This document shows, in pieces, positions 1 to 7,500 of a DNA stretch of 12,071 nt (the stretch's first letter is position 1; each line of letters starts with the position of its first letter). Source of the stretch: Bacteroidota bacterium (GTDB lineage Bacteria; Bacteroidota; Bacteroidia; Chitinophagales; Chitinophagaceae); assembly GCA_023426425.1 (NCBI GenBank), contig JAFAAT010000021.1, forward strand, positions 1-12,071, read 5' to 3'. Made by a program: the position numbers and the translations under genes. The notes beneath the pieces were generated by a model. The model had not been told where the DNA came from. It saw nothing but the letters and a program-made list of their open reading frames with translations, and did no database searches.

Positions 1-268
1 CAAAAAGCGTGAAGACGAAATCGTACAGAAAGAGAAAGCGGCTAAAGATCTGCAGAAACAACGTTTCGGTTATGAGGGAGACCTGTTCAAGAAACGTCAG
101 GAAATGGTAAAACCTATCCAGGATAAAGTGTTCAATGCAGTGCAGAAAATGGCACAGCAAAAAGCATATGATCTGGTGCTGGACAAGGCCGGAGGGGTAA
201 CGCTATTCTATGCAGACCCGAAGCTCGATCGTAGTGATGATGTGTTAAAATTGCTCAATGTCAAATAG
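1..268 (+). CDS. OmpH/Skp-family periplasmic chaperone, C-terminal part
   Basis: Partial gene whose 5' end lies outside the window; the frame opens at base 2 and stops with TAG at 266-268, giving 88 visible residues. The first half is highly charged and rich in Lys, Glu and Gln (for example KKREDEIVQKEKAAKDLQ), as expected for the coiled-coil tentacles of Skp. The second half carries the family's closing pattern: VKPIQDKVFNAVQKMAQQKAYDLVLD split by a short loop, then GGVTLFYADP and a final helix. Known for the family: Skp/OmpH proteins hold unfolded outer-membrane proteins in the periplasm for delivery to the BAM complex. A second OmpH-like gene follows 68 bases downstream in the same direction, so this is a tandem paralogous pair, a common arrangement in Bacteroidota. 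Family assignment is fairly secure; client specificity cannot be read from sequence. Confidence 0.85.
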   Translation, partial: KKREDEIVQKEKAAKDLQKQRFGYEGDLFKKRQEMVKPIQDKVFNAVQKMAQQKAYDLVLDKAGGVTLFYADPKLDRSDDVLKLLNVK

Positions 269-274
269 CAGCTG

Positions 275-305
275 TTGGAATAGAACGATAATGGCGTTTA
301 CTTTG
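275..305 (+). promoter_or_regulatory. Candidate Bacteroidota-type promoter for the second OmpH-like gene
   Basis: A TTG at 275-277 is followed, after 20 bases, by TTACTTTG at 298-305, one mismatch from the Bacteroidota -7 consensus TAnnTTTG. The box continues as TTTGCA, a form also seen before the genes at 3514 and 4597. The start codon lies 31 bases downstream. If used, it would allow the second ompH-like gene to be transcribed apart from the first. This is pattern matching only. Confidence 0.4.
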
Positions 306-336
306 CACAGCTCCAAAAACCAATAATATAAACTAA

Positions 337-840
337 ATGAAAAAACTAGTATTGTTCCTTGCCTGTGGTCTATTGATAGGTAATGCAGCGTTTGCACAGG
401 TAAAACTTGGTTATATCGATTCCCGTGAACTTCTCAGCCTGATGCCCGAAGTGAGAGCAGCAGATTCTAATCTGCAGCAATATGCGAAAAGCTACCAGGA
501 CCAGATTGAAACCATGGTTAAAGAATACCAGACAAAAGCACAGGAATACCAGGCCCAGGAGAAAACCATGACTGAGGCTATGAAAGAAGTAAAAGTGCGC
601 GAAATTCAACAACTGGAAGAGCGTATTCAGACTACTCAGCAAAGCGCCCAGGAAAAAGTGGCAAAAAAGAAAGAAGACCTCTACTCCCCTATCCTGGAGA
701 AAGCTGACAAGGCGATAAAGGATGTAGCAAAAGCCAATAACTACGACTACGTGTTTGATGCAAGCGCCGGCCAGCTTCTTTACGCCAAAGAGACAGACAA
801 CATTATCAACCTCGTGAAGGCGAAGCTGGGAATTAAATAG
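337..840 (+). CDS. OmpH/Skp-family periplasmic chaperone
   Basis: Complete 167-residue protein of the usual size for the family. Residues 1-21 form a signal peptide (basic MKK, hydrophobic core, AFA before Q), so it should act in the periplasm. The mature start VKLGYIDSRELLSLMPEV is the typical OmpH opening strand and helix. Residues about 45-115 are a long Lys/Glu/Gln-rich coiled coil, and the C-terminal part (PILEKADKAIKDVAK, then NNYDYVFD) rebuilds the small body domain. Family role: trimeric holdase that escorts unfolded outer-membrane proteins and prevents aggregation. ATG at 337 is preceded by an A-rich leader with no clear Shine-Dalgarno, normal for Bacteroidota. It follows a paralogue by 68 bases and is closed by a strong terminator at 862-888; in many relatives murI follows, but not here. 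High confidence in family, lower in exact partner proteins. Confidence 0.93.
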   Translation: MKKLVLFLACGLLIGNAAFAQVKLGYIDSRELLSLMPEVRAADSNLQQYAKSYQDQIETMVKEYQTKAQEYQAQEKTMTEAMKEVKVREIQQLEERIQTTQQSAQEKVAKKKEDLYSPILEKADKAIKDVAKANNYDYVFDASAGQLLYAKETDNIINLVKAKLGIK

Positions 841-861
841 CTTTCAATAACCTTATACATG

Positions 862-888
862 AAAGGCTGCAGCGATGCAGCCTTTTTT
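862..888 (+). terminator. Rho-independent terminator after the OmpH-like pair
   Basis: A perfect 9-bp stem, AAAGGCTGC (862-870) with GCAGCCTTT (877-885), encloses a 6-base loop (AGCGAT) and runs into a T tract to 888. It starts 22 bases after the stop of the second OmpH-like gene. On the other strand the A-rich side lies beyond the end of the convergent DUF1684 gene (stop at 941), so it may serve both directions. Confidence 0.85.
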
Positions 889-940
889 GTTACTGCTGCG
901 TATGTGTCTGGCGGGACTGTGTTGAGATCATTAAGCAAGC

Positions 941-1546
941 TCAATGCTCAGTATCCTTTGCGAAGTTCATTTCCCCTGCAGGAATGGCAATTGGAAGCCT
1001 GTTGGCATCAGGAGGAATGGGACAGGAATAACCTCTGCCAAAGGCGCACCAGGGGTTATACGCTTTATTGAAGTCAATGATGACCCGGTCGCCGGTAATA
1101 TCAGTTGTCTCGAGGTCCAGGTAGCGCCCTCCACCGTAGGTAGTCTCGGAATTAGTCAGATCTTTGAAAGGCAGGAAAAGGTGGTTTTTGTACTTGTCCA
1201 TTTTCAACAACTCCTGGCTCTGGTACACTTCCAGCGAATAGTCGTTGCCCTCGATCCTGAACTGCAGCTCACCGTATTTTCTGTACTTCCGGTTTTTTCC
1301 GCTAGAGGTGGGAATGTCGAAGAAGGCCTCGTCTGAGGTGCGCTTTAGTTTAGCCGGAATCCTGTATGATTCATCTGGTGCGAAAAACCGGAGATAGCCC
1401 GTGTCTTCAGCATTTAGCGGACTTCTGGGATCTGTGAGGAATTCCTGTTTATAATGTTGGCGGTGGGCCAGGATAGAATCGCTGTAAGATTGTGCAAAGA
1501 CAGGCAGGCTTGCAAACACGAGCAGGGAAAGCAGGATCAGTTTCAT
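941..1546 (-). CDS. DUF1684 family secreted protein
   Basis: 201 residues. Residues 1-19 are a signal peptide (MKLILLSLLVFASLPVFAQ), pointing to export. The rest matches what I know of DUF1684: an N-terminal H..H..F..DPRSPL stretch, then LRFFAPDESYRIPA, the glycine-rich YGGGRYLDLE at about 137-146, and the C-terminal block DFNKAYNPWCAF followed by YSCPIPP and LPIAIPAGE (about 158-192), which is the most conserved part of the family. The two cysteines (167 and 175) sit in that block. No biochemical function is established for the family as far as I know, so none is assigned. It is the last of three minus-strand genes, 29 bases after the phosphoesterase stop, so it could be co-transcribed, but a -7-like TAACTTTA lies just before its ATG and could give it its own start. 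Confidence 0.88.
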   Translation of the reverse strand: MKLILLSLLVFASLPVFAQSYSDSILAHRQHYKQEFLTDPRSPLNAEDTGYLRFFAPDESYRIPAKLKRTSDEAFFDIPTSSGKNRKYRKYGELQFRIEGNDYSLEVYQSQELLKMDKYKNHLFLPFKDLTNSETTYGGGRYLDLETTDITGDRVIIDFNKAYNPWCAFGRGYSCPIPPDANRLPIAIPAGEMNFAKDTEH

Positions 1547-1575
1547 TCCCTAAAGTTAGGGGTAAGGTCCGCAAT

Positions 1576-2316
1576 CTATACTTCATAGATAAAGAAACCG
1601 CATTCAAAGCCTGCTTTCTGGAGAATGGGTCTTGCTACGTTGAAGACTTTCACCCCATTGGCTGTTTTACCTTCAAGCACACCGGCATGGGCATGGCCGT
1701 GGAAGACAGCGGACACATGTTGACGATTTAGGGGCTCTGCCAGACGGGAGGAGCCAAGGAAAGGATAAATCACTTCTGGTTCACCGACTATGGTATCTTT
1801 AATTGGCGCGTAGTGCATCAGTGCGATCTTCTTCAGGTTTTCGTGTTCCTGATCTATCCTGGCAAGGGCGCGCTCCAGGTGTAGCGCCTCGTCGACAGCC
1901 TCCTGAACAAAAGCCTTCATAGCACCCTCTCCAAACATGGAGAGCATATAATTATCGAAGCCCCCACCAAAACCTTTCACACCTGCAAAACCCACGCCTT
2001 CCAATACTACAGCTTCACCATCGAGGATGTGCATCTTGGCCTGCTGCATAATTCCGCGTATCAGTTTGTGCCTGCTTTTTTCATAGTCGTGATTGCCCAG
2101 CACGCCCACCACGGGAATGTTGCATGCTTTGAGTTCTTCCGCAAGGATCTCAGCCTCCGACTCGTCGCCGGTATCAGTAAGGTCGCCACAGATCACAAGC
2201 ACGTCCGCCTGGTTGGATGCCTCTTTGAAACAATCCACCCATTTGCCCTTATCACTATCCTTCACATGGATATCTCCCATTGCTGCGATGCGTACTTTGC
2301 GTTCTGTTTGCTCCAT
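1576..2316 (-). CDS. Calcineurin-type metallophosphoesterase
   Basis: 246 residues with all motifs of the two-metal calcineurin-like fold in order: GDIH (14-17), GDLTDTG (44-50), GNHD (74-77), MHYAP (His168) and GHAH (207-210). These supply the Asp, His and Asn ligands for a dinuclear metal centre, so the protein should be a catalytically competent phosphoesterase. No signal peptide is visible, so it is probably cytoplasmic. The substrate (nucleotide, phosphoprotein, nucleic acid end or small phosphodiester) cannot be read from sequence. The ATG (2314-2316) lies 4 bases after the stop of the upstream nucleotidyltransferase-like gene, which implies co-transcription and perhaps coupled translation, and suggests related roles for the two. 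Residues 115-160, a glycine-rich segment (GFGGGFDN) followed by a helical stretch, form an insert before His168. Confidence 0.9.
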   Translation of the reverse strand: MEQTERKVRIAAMGDIHVKDSDKGKWVDCFKEASNQADVLVICGDLTDTGDESEAEILAEELKACNIPVVGVLGNHDYEKSRHKLIRGIMQQAKMHILDGEAVVLEGVGFAGVKGFGGGFDNYMLSMFGEGAMKAFVQEAVDEALHLERALARIDQEHENLKKIALMHYAPIKDTIVGEPEVIYPFLGSSRLAEPLNRQHVSAVFHGHAHAGVLEGKTANGVKVFNVARPILQKAGFECGFFIYEV

Positions 2317-2320
2317 CGGC

Positions 2321-3064
2321 CTAAACTGTTTTAATGGTGTAAGACTTGTAGTCCCATTCCTTTACGTCGAGACTGTACTGTGTGTTGTCAATAATCGGGC
2401 CCCGGCATACACGCTCAACTGCCGGAGGAATTTCATACTGGTCATTTGCGCGTTTGATCAGTTCATCAAAAACCCATTTGGGTATGATCTCATGAAAATC
2501 AGAGGGATAGACAAATTGAAACAAAACCAGGTGTGCAAGCAGTAAATGCCAATGCGGGTCCATCCGGTGCATCAGGCGCTTCCAGTCCAGGTTTTTACCC
2601 CATTTCAGCAGGACGTGGTTTACATCAGCGCCATCAAAACGCTCCCGGTTCCACACGTAGCTTTTACACCAGATCAGCTCTTCAGCGGGGAGGAATTTCA
2701 CGTTCACGCCACAGAATTCTCCACGGGAGGCTTTCTCGAGCCAGGTGTCATCTACCCGGCAGATATTATTTACAGAGTTGAATATCAGGTCGATGAAGTA
2801 CTCCCCTTTGAAGATTTTTGCAATCCAGCGAATGTCGTGCAGTTCGGTCCGAAAACCTTTTTCGGCGAAAAACTTCATGACCATTGGGTAGTCGCTTGCC
2901 TTGAGGAATACGTCGAGGTCTTTAGTGTCCCGGTAGATGCCGGTATAGTGAAACATGGCAAAGGCGCCGCCCAGCATGAAGTCGACACCCGATTCGTGCA
3001 ATAACTCAAGAGCTTCTTTGTAGAAAGCCGCGGCTTCTTGTTTTTGTTCTTCTGTAACTACCAT
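2321..3064 (-). CDS. Nucleotidyltransferase-fold protein (AbiEii/NTP_transf-like)
   Basis: 247 residues from the ATG chosen here (3062-3064); a TTG five codons upstream would also work but is less likely. The N-terminal half shows a polymerase-beta-type nucleotidyltransferase pattern: LGGAFAMFHYTG (31-42), then RDTKDLDVF (45-53), where D49 and D51 form the DxD metal pair, and FIDLIF, where D92 is a plausible third carboxylate. The C-terminal half (from about 110) is helical and includes LPAEELIWCKSYVWNRERFD, a pattern common in this group (PAEELI plus a conserved Lys/Tyr and Arg). Such proteins transfer a nucleotide to a protein, RNA or small molecule; some are toxin or antitoxin parts. The stop is 4 bases before the metallophosphoesterase start, so the two form a tight unit. 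The substrate is unknown. Confidence 0.8.
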   Translation of the reverse strand: MVVTEEQKQEAAAFYKEALELLHESGVDFMLGGAFAMFHYTGIYRDTKDLDVFLKASDYPMVMKFFAEKGFRTELHDIRWIAKIFKGEYFIDLIFNSVNNICRVDDTWLEKASRGEFCGVNVKFLPAEELIWCKSYVWNRERFDGADVNHVLLKWGKNLDWKRLMHRMDPHWHLLLAHLVLFQFVYPSDFHEIIPKWVFDELIKRANDQYEIPPAVERVCRGPIIDNTQYSLDVKEWDYKSYTIKTV

Positions 3065-3468
3065 AACGTTCTTAACCAATCGTTTGTTTACTTATTTCCA
3101 TTCTTTCCTAAGATATCCTGATCCATACCTGGCTCATCGTGGTTAAAGCCAAATAAAGAACATGCCAATGCTCAGCAGTTTGCCTACGGCCTCATGTGTC
3201 GGGAAAACTTGAATGAATGAGATCGGAGATTTTTTAAATAGAAAGAATCTACAGAAGAGCGCACCAAGGGCGGCCCATGAGCGCAGCAAGGGCGGAACAA
3301 TACCGCTACAAGAATCAATGCGGAATGAAGTAACTAAGAAGTAGACAAGAATGCCGCACCGGTGCCAGGTTTGTCCCCAACAAATGCCGAAACCACAGCC
3401 TGCCAGCCTCCCTAAAGTACCAAAAAGTTTATTATCCGGCTCTATGTAGACATTGTACAATACCATGA

Positions 3469-3497
3469 TTTGTTTTCAAGGAATTTGCTCAGTTTTG
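3469..3497 (+). promoter_or_regulatory. Candidate Bacteroidota-type promoter for the EamA transporter
   Basis: TTTG at 3469-3472 fits the -33 element and CAGTTTTG at 3490-3497 fits the -7 element TAnnTTTG with one mismatch; the spacer is 17 bases, within the usual range. The box runs on as TTTGCA. A start site near 3503 would leave a leader of about 10 bases before the ATG at 3514. Confidence 0.45.
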
Positions 3498-3512
3498 CAT
3501 CCTTCGCAAAAC
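3492..3512. repeat. Inverted repeat overlapping the -7 box and start region of the EamA gene
   Basis: GTTTTGC (3492-3498) and GCAAAAC (3506-3512) are perfect 7-bp arms around a 7-base centre (ATCCTTC). The left arm covers the end of the putative -7 box and the right arm ends 1 base before the ATG. It could be an operator for a dimeric repressor or, if transcription starts upstream of it, a hairpin that affects translation. Either role is inference. Confidence 0.4.
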
Positions 3513-3513
3513 C

Positions 3514-4485
3514 ATGAGTCAACAAACCAAAGCCTACGCCGCGCTGATCTTTATCTGCATAGCCTGGGGTACCACCTACCTCGCAATCAGGCTGGGTGTC
3601 ATGCATTTCCCTGCATTTCTCTATGCTGCAATTCGACAGGTCGTTTCCGGAGCAATCATACTGGGCATTGCCCTGTTCATGAGTCGCAAAGTGGACATCA
3701 GCGGAAAGAACCTGTTGCATCAGGCATTGGTTGGTTTTCTGTTGATCACGCTGGGCAATGGGCTCGTCACCTGGGCAGAGCGATACGTACCGAGTGGAGT
3801 GGCCGCGCTGATATGTTCCCTGATGCCGATCATAGCAGTGTTGATTAACCTGATGATGTCGAAACAGGAGAAACTGAATGTGCCGATTGTAGTTGGTATG
3901 TTGATTGGCTTTGCCGGGGTGGGGCTCATCTTCAAGGATGATGTGGGTAAGATTACTGATACAGATTATGTGCTTGGTGCAGTGGCTACACTGGTTGCCA
4001 CAAGTAGCTGGGCGTTGGGTAGTGTCATTAACAAGAAGAAACCCAGCACAGTAAATCCTGTGTTTAACTCAGGATTGCAACTGATGTTTGGCGGGTGCTT
4101 TCTTTTCCTGTTTAGCCCTGTCGTGGACGATTATGGCAGTATGAATCTGTGGCATCCGGAGGTGATCTGGTCATTGGTATACCTCATAGTCTTTGGAAGT
4201 GTATTGGCGTATACCGCCTATATGTTTGCACTTAAAGAACTGCCCGTGGGTGTGGTGACACTCTATGCCTATGTGAATCCCCTGGTGGCAGTGGTGCTGG
4301 GGTACCTGGTTTTGAATGAGCCCCTGAACTGGTACACGGCTCTTGCATTCCTTTCTATCGTGACGGGAGTGTACATCGTAAACTATGGCTATAGAAAACA
4401 ACATCGGGAGCGGGACATAAAAGATTTTGGTGTGAATGCTATGAGCGCCTTGCCGAATGAGGGGAAAGGAAATGAGGGTATGTAA
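3514..4485 (+). CDS. EamA-domain drug/metabolite transporter (DMT superfamily)
   Basis: 323 residues, the usual length for a two-EamA-domain exporter with ten membrane helices. The first domain opens with AYAALIFICIAWGTTYLAIRLG (in two pieces, residues 8-29) and includes the family's PAFLYAAIRQVVSG helix and the glycine-rich VGMLIGFAGVGLIF. The second domain begins near DTDYVLGAVATLVATSSWALGS and ends with LPVGVVTLYAYVNPLVAVVLGYLVLNEPL (also in pieces) and a last helix before IVNYG; the P-x-x-A-x-x-x-G-x-x-x-x-x-E pattern in that stretch is characteristic of EamA. About 30 charged residues follow as a cytoplasmic tail. Family members move metabolites, amino acids or drugs across the inner membrane; the substrate cannot be predicted. 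It appears to be a single-gene unit with its own promoter. Confidence 0.92.
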   Translation: MSQQTKAYAALIFICIAWGTTYLAIRLGVMHFPAFLYAAIRQVVSGAIILGIALFMSRKVDISGKNLLHQALVGFLLITLGNGLVTWAERYVPSGVAALICSLMPIIAVLINLMMSKQEKLNVPIVVGMLIGFAGVGLIFKDDVGKITDTDYVLGAVATLVATSSWALGSVINKKKPSTVNPVFNSGLQLMFGGCFLFLFSPVVDDYGSMNLWHPEVIWSLVYLIVFGSVLAYTAYMFALKELPVGVVTLYAYVNPLVAVVLGYLVLNEPLNWYTALAFLSIVTGVYIVNYGYRKQHRERDIKDFGVNAMSALPNEGKGNEGM

Positions 4486-4570
4486 TTGTACATAGAACCC
4501 AGGCACTTATTTGTGGTCTGCGCAACTGCTGTCTTCATATAACCTGAAGGAGAATTTCATAACTTGAGGA

Positions 4571-4580
4571 GTGTTTTGCA
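4571..4580 (+). promoter_or_regulatory. Candidate -7 element for the giant GEVED protein gene
   Basis: GTGTTTTG (4571-4578), extended as TTTGCA, lies 18 bases before the ATG at 4597. It shares the TTTTGCAT string with the EamA promoter. No TTG lies at the expected distance upstream, so the call rests on the -7 box alone. Confidence 0.3.
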
Positions 4581-4596
4581 TTTAACCTCCACGGCT

Positions 4597-7500
4597 ATGA
4601 AAAACAAACTGATCACGATTCTCGCGCTATTCGTCTATTCATCGGCCTTTTCGCAATATTGCACATCAAACCTTTACAGCTCCGGATGCTGGAATTTGTA
4701 TATAGAATCCTTTTCCACTTCTGGAGGTGTTTCGAACATAGACAATCAACATACCGGATGTGGTTACGCTACCGGTTACTATACCTATTATCCCACTCAA
4801 ACGCATATTGGTTCACAAGGCTCCACAGTAGACTTTAAACTCGTAAAGCCACCATTTGGACAGATGTATTACTCAATCTGGGTGGACTGGAACGAGGATT
4901 TTGACTTTTCAGATTCAGGGGAAGAAGTACATGTTGGGTTTATTACCCTCACAGATTCGGTTTCGGCCAGCTTCACCATACCAGCAGGCACAACACCCGG
5001 TTCAAAGCGGTTGAGGGTACGCACTGGAATGAATGCCCTGACAGGCCCATGCAACAGCGCGTTTATTGGTGAAGCCGAAGATTACAACCTCATAGTTGTA
5101 TCTGCGGCAAACTGCGCAAGTTCTCCTGTTGCCGGAACCGCAGTTTCTTCTCAGGCAACTGCCTGCCCCAATCTGTCTTTTGTACTTAGCCTGAGCGGTT
5201 TGAGTCTTGGAGTGGGGAGCACATTGCAATGGCAGTCGAGACCCGCAGGTGGAGCTCCATGGAGCGACATCCCGGGCGCCACCAACGGAGTTGTGAGTAT
5301 CTATAGCCAGACGCAGGCGAGTGACTACAGAGCCTATGTTGTGTGCGGGAATGCCTCAGACACTTCCACTATAGTGAGTATAGGCCAAGGCAGTTTCCTG
5401 AGCTGCTATTGTTCGCCTGCCAATGGCACGCAATTAACCAATGGCGGCTCAAATCTTATCACATTGCTGACCATGCCCGCAAGTACACTATTCTATTCAA
5501 CTCCTACTGTGTCTGCGTCAGGATATACCCTGGTTCCTCCTACCACTGCAACTACCACTGCAACCTTAAATCCGGGAGAGGTTTATACTATAAACGCCGG
5601 CGTAAACGGGATAGGAGTGGATGAGATGGCCATGTGGATAGACTATGACATGAATGGCATTTTTGATGCAAATGAGCGTACTGACTTCACGGTAACAGGA
5701 AACAATGCTGTGGCCACGTTTGTAGTGCCAGCTTCTGCAACACCGGGCATTACCGGAATGAGGATCACAGCGCTGCAAGATGATGTAGAAGACCCCTGCA
5801 CTACTTCAACATTCCAGGGCGAGGTACTGGACTTTGGGGTGACGATTTCCAGTCTGGCCGGTTGTACAGGGGTGCCGATTGCAGGCACTGCTACCGGTCC
5901 TGATACAATCTGTGTCAACACGGCTTTCATGCTGGGCAGTTCGGGTACTACTTTGGCTTCAGGTCTTAGCTTCCAGTGGCAGCAAAAGGAAGATGGCGCA
6001 AATACGTGGACAGACATTCCGGGTGGAACAACTAAATATTTCACGATTGCTTCCCAATCGGTAACAACCGATTACCGGCTGATCGTTCATTGTGGGACTT
6101 CCTCAGATACCTCAGGTGTACTGACAGTTACACAGCGATCAATTATGCAATGTTATTGCACCTCCAGCAGTAACAATCTCCCTTTGGTTTCATCACCTGC
6201 CAACTACATAACGAACGTTACCATACAAGGTACTACATTGAATGCTTCCAGTAGTTCAACAAGTTCGAATGGGTATACATTAGTGCCTGCTACTCCTGCT
6301 TCCAATACTGCGACGCTTAACCCTGGTGAGACTTACATTTTCAATGCGACCTTGAGTTCGTTGGCACAGGTAGACCTTTGGATTGATTTTAACCAGAATG
6401 CCGAGTTTGAAATTGGCGAGAAAATACCGGTTCAGGCTGTTAATTCGACTGCAACTGCTTACATAAATGTACCCGCTAGTGCTACCCCTAGTACCACAGG
6501 GATGCGGGTTCGGGGCACGCCCAGCGGGGTGAGCTTTCCATGCAATGTAGCAGGATCGGGTGAGATTGAAGACTATGCTATAAACATCGTGACACTCCCA
6601 CCCTGTTCCGGTACGCCTTCGGCAGGAAGTGCTACGGCAGGAGTGAATTCCGTGTGTGTCAATACACCTTTCACGCTAACGCTATCAGGGTCTTCCCAGC
6701 TGGCAGGCCTAAGCTACCAGTGGCAATCTAAGGAAAGCACATCCGCCACCTGGATTGATATCAGTGGTGCAACTGGCAAGTTTCATATAGTACAGAACCA
6801 ATCCACGACGACAGAATACCGGGCGATTGTGAGTTGTGGTGTTAGTGGTGACACCTCGATCCCTGTTACAGTGACACAAAACCCGGTGATAGATTGTTAT
6901 TGCTCTCCGAATACAGGGCACACATTTGTAACGACAGCAGTAAACCTGATTTCAAATGTTGACATTGCTGGAACCACGCTTAATGTGAGTACCAGCGCGG
7001 TGCCTTTAAATGGATACACACAGCATCCTGTCAGCATCCCGACTAATACCGCCACGCTGGCTCCGGGAATTACCTATCTACTTGACCTCACCTTGACTTC
7101 CACTCCGGGTGGTGTGGTGGCCTGGATAGACTACAATCAGAATGGAGAATTTGAGGTCTCAGAGGCATTGACTCCCGGGGCTGCGAACACCATGCTGTTT
7201 ACTGTTCCGACATCGGCCACACCGGGATTAACAGGAATGCGTGTTGTTGCGGGCAACCTATTAAACAGTTCCGGCCCATGCGACTTCATAACCAGTGGTG
7301 AGGTCGAAGATTTTGGGATCACTATCGCTCCTCATGCGAACTGTAACGGAACCCCAGTTGCAGGCACAGCGCAAAGCCAGGTTTCATCTGCCTGCCCTTC
7401 TCTTCCCTTTGTGGTGTATTTGGCGGGTGCAAGTAGCTCAAGCGGCATCAGCTATCTGTGGCAATCAAAAGCAACTACGTCCAGCAACTGGAACAACGTT

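Larger units (their letters stand above)
3065..3513. other. Gene-poor spacer between divergent genes
   Basis: About 450 bases between the minus-strand nucleotidyltransferase gene and the plus-strand EamA gene. The only sizeable open frame is on the minus strand at 3143-3466 (107 codons). Its product is rich in Cys, Trp and Phe, has hydrophobic stretches but no clean signal peptide or recognisable domain, and I cannot match it to a family. The other two minus frames in the same stretch are broken by stops within about 30 codons. It may be chance, or the remnant of a decayed membrane-protein gene. The right end holds the likely promoter of the EamA gene. Confidence 0.5.

Noticed and set aside
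370..642. Minus-strand open frame inside the OmpH-like gene
   Set aside because: It is the antisense reading of the Lys/Glu-rich coiled coil, which always yields a Phe/Leu-rich shadow.
859..1071. Plus-strand open frame over the terminator and the end of the DUF1684 gene
   Set aside because: It runs through a terminator hairpin and is antisense to a well-supported gene; the product has no recognisable feature.
2029..2545. Plus-strand open frames over the phosphoesterase and nucleotidyltransferase genes
   Set aside because: Both are antisense to genes with complete catalytic motifs.
3065..3079. TTG start five codons upstream for the nucleotidyltransferase gene
   Set aside because: An in-frame ATG at 3062-3064 is available and loses no conserved sequence.
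4479..4494. Hairpin TATGTA-ATTG-TACATA at the end of the EamA gene as a terminator
   Set aside because: The stem is short and nearly all A/T, overlaps the stop codon, and has no T tract after it.
4564..4596. Upstream TTG start for the giant GEVED protein
   Set aside because: It would put eleven extra residues before a clean signal peptide and overlap the putative -7 element.
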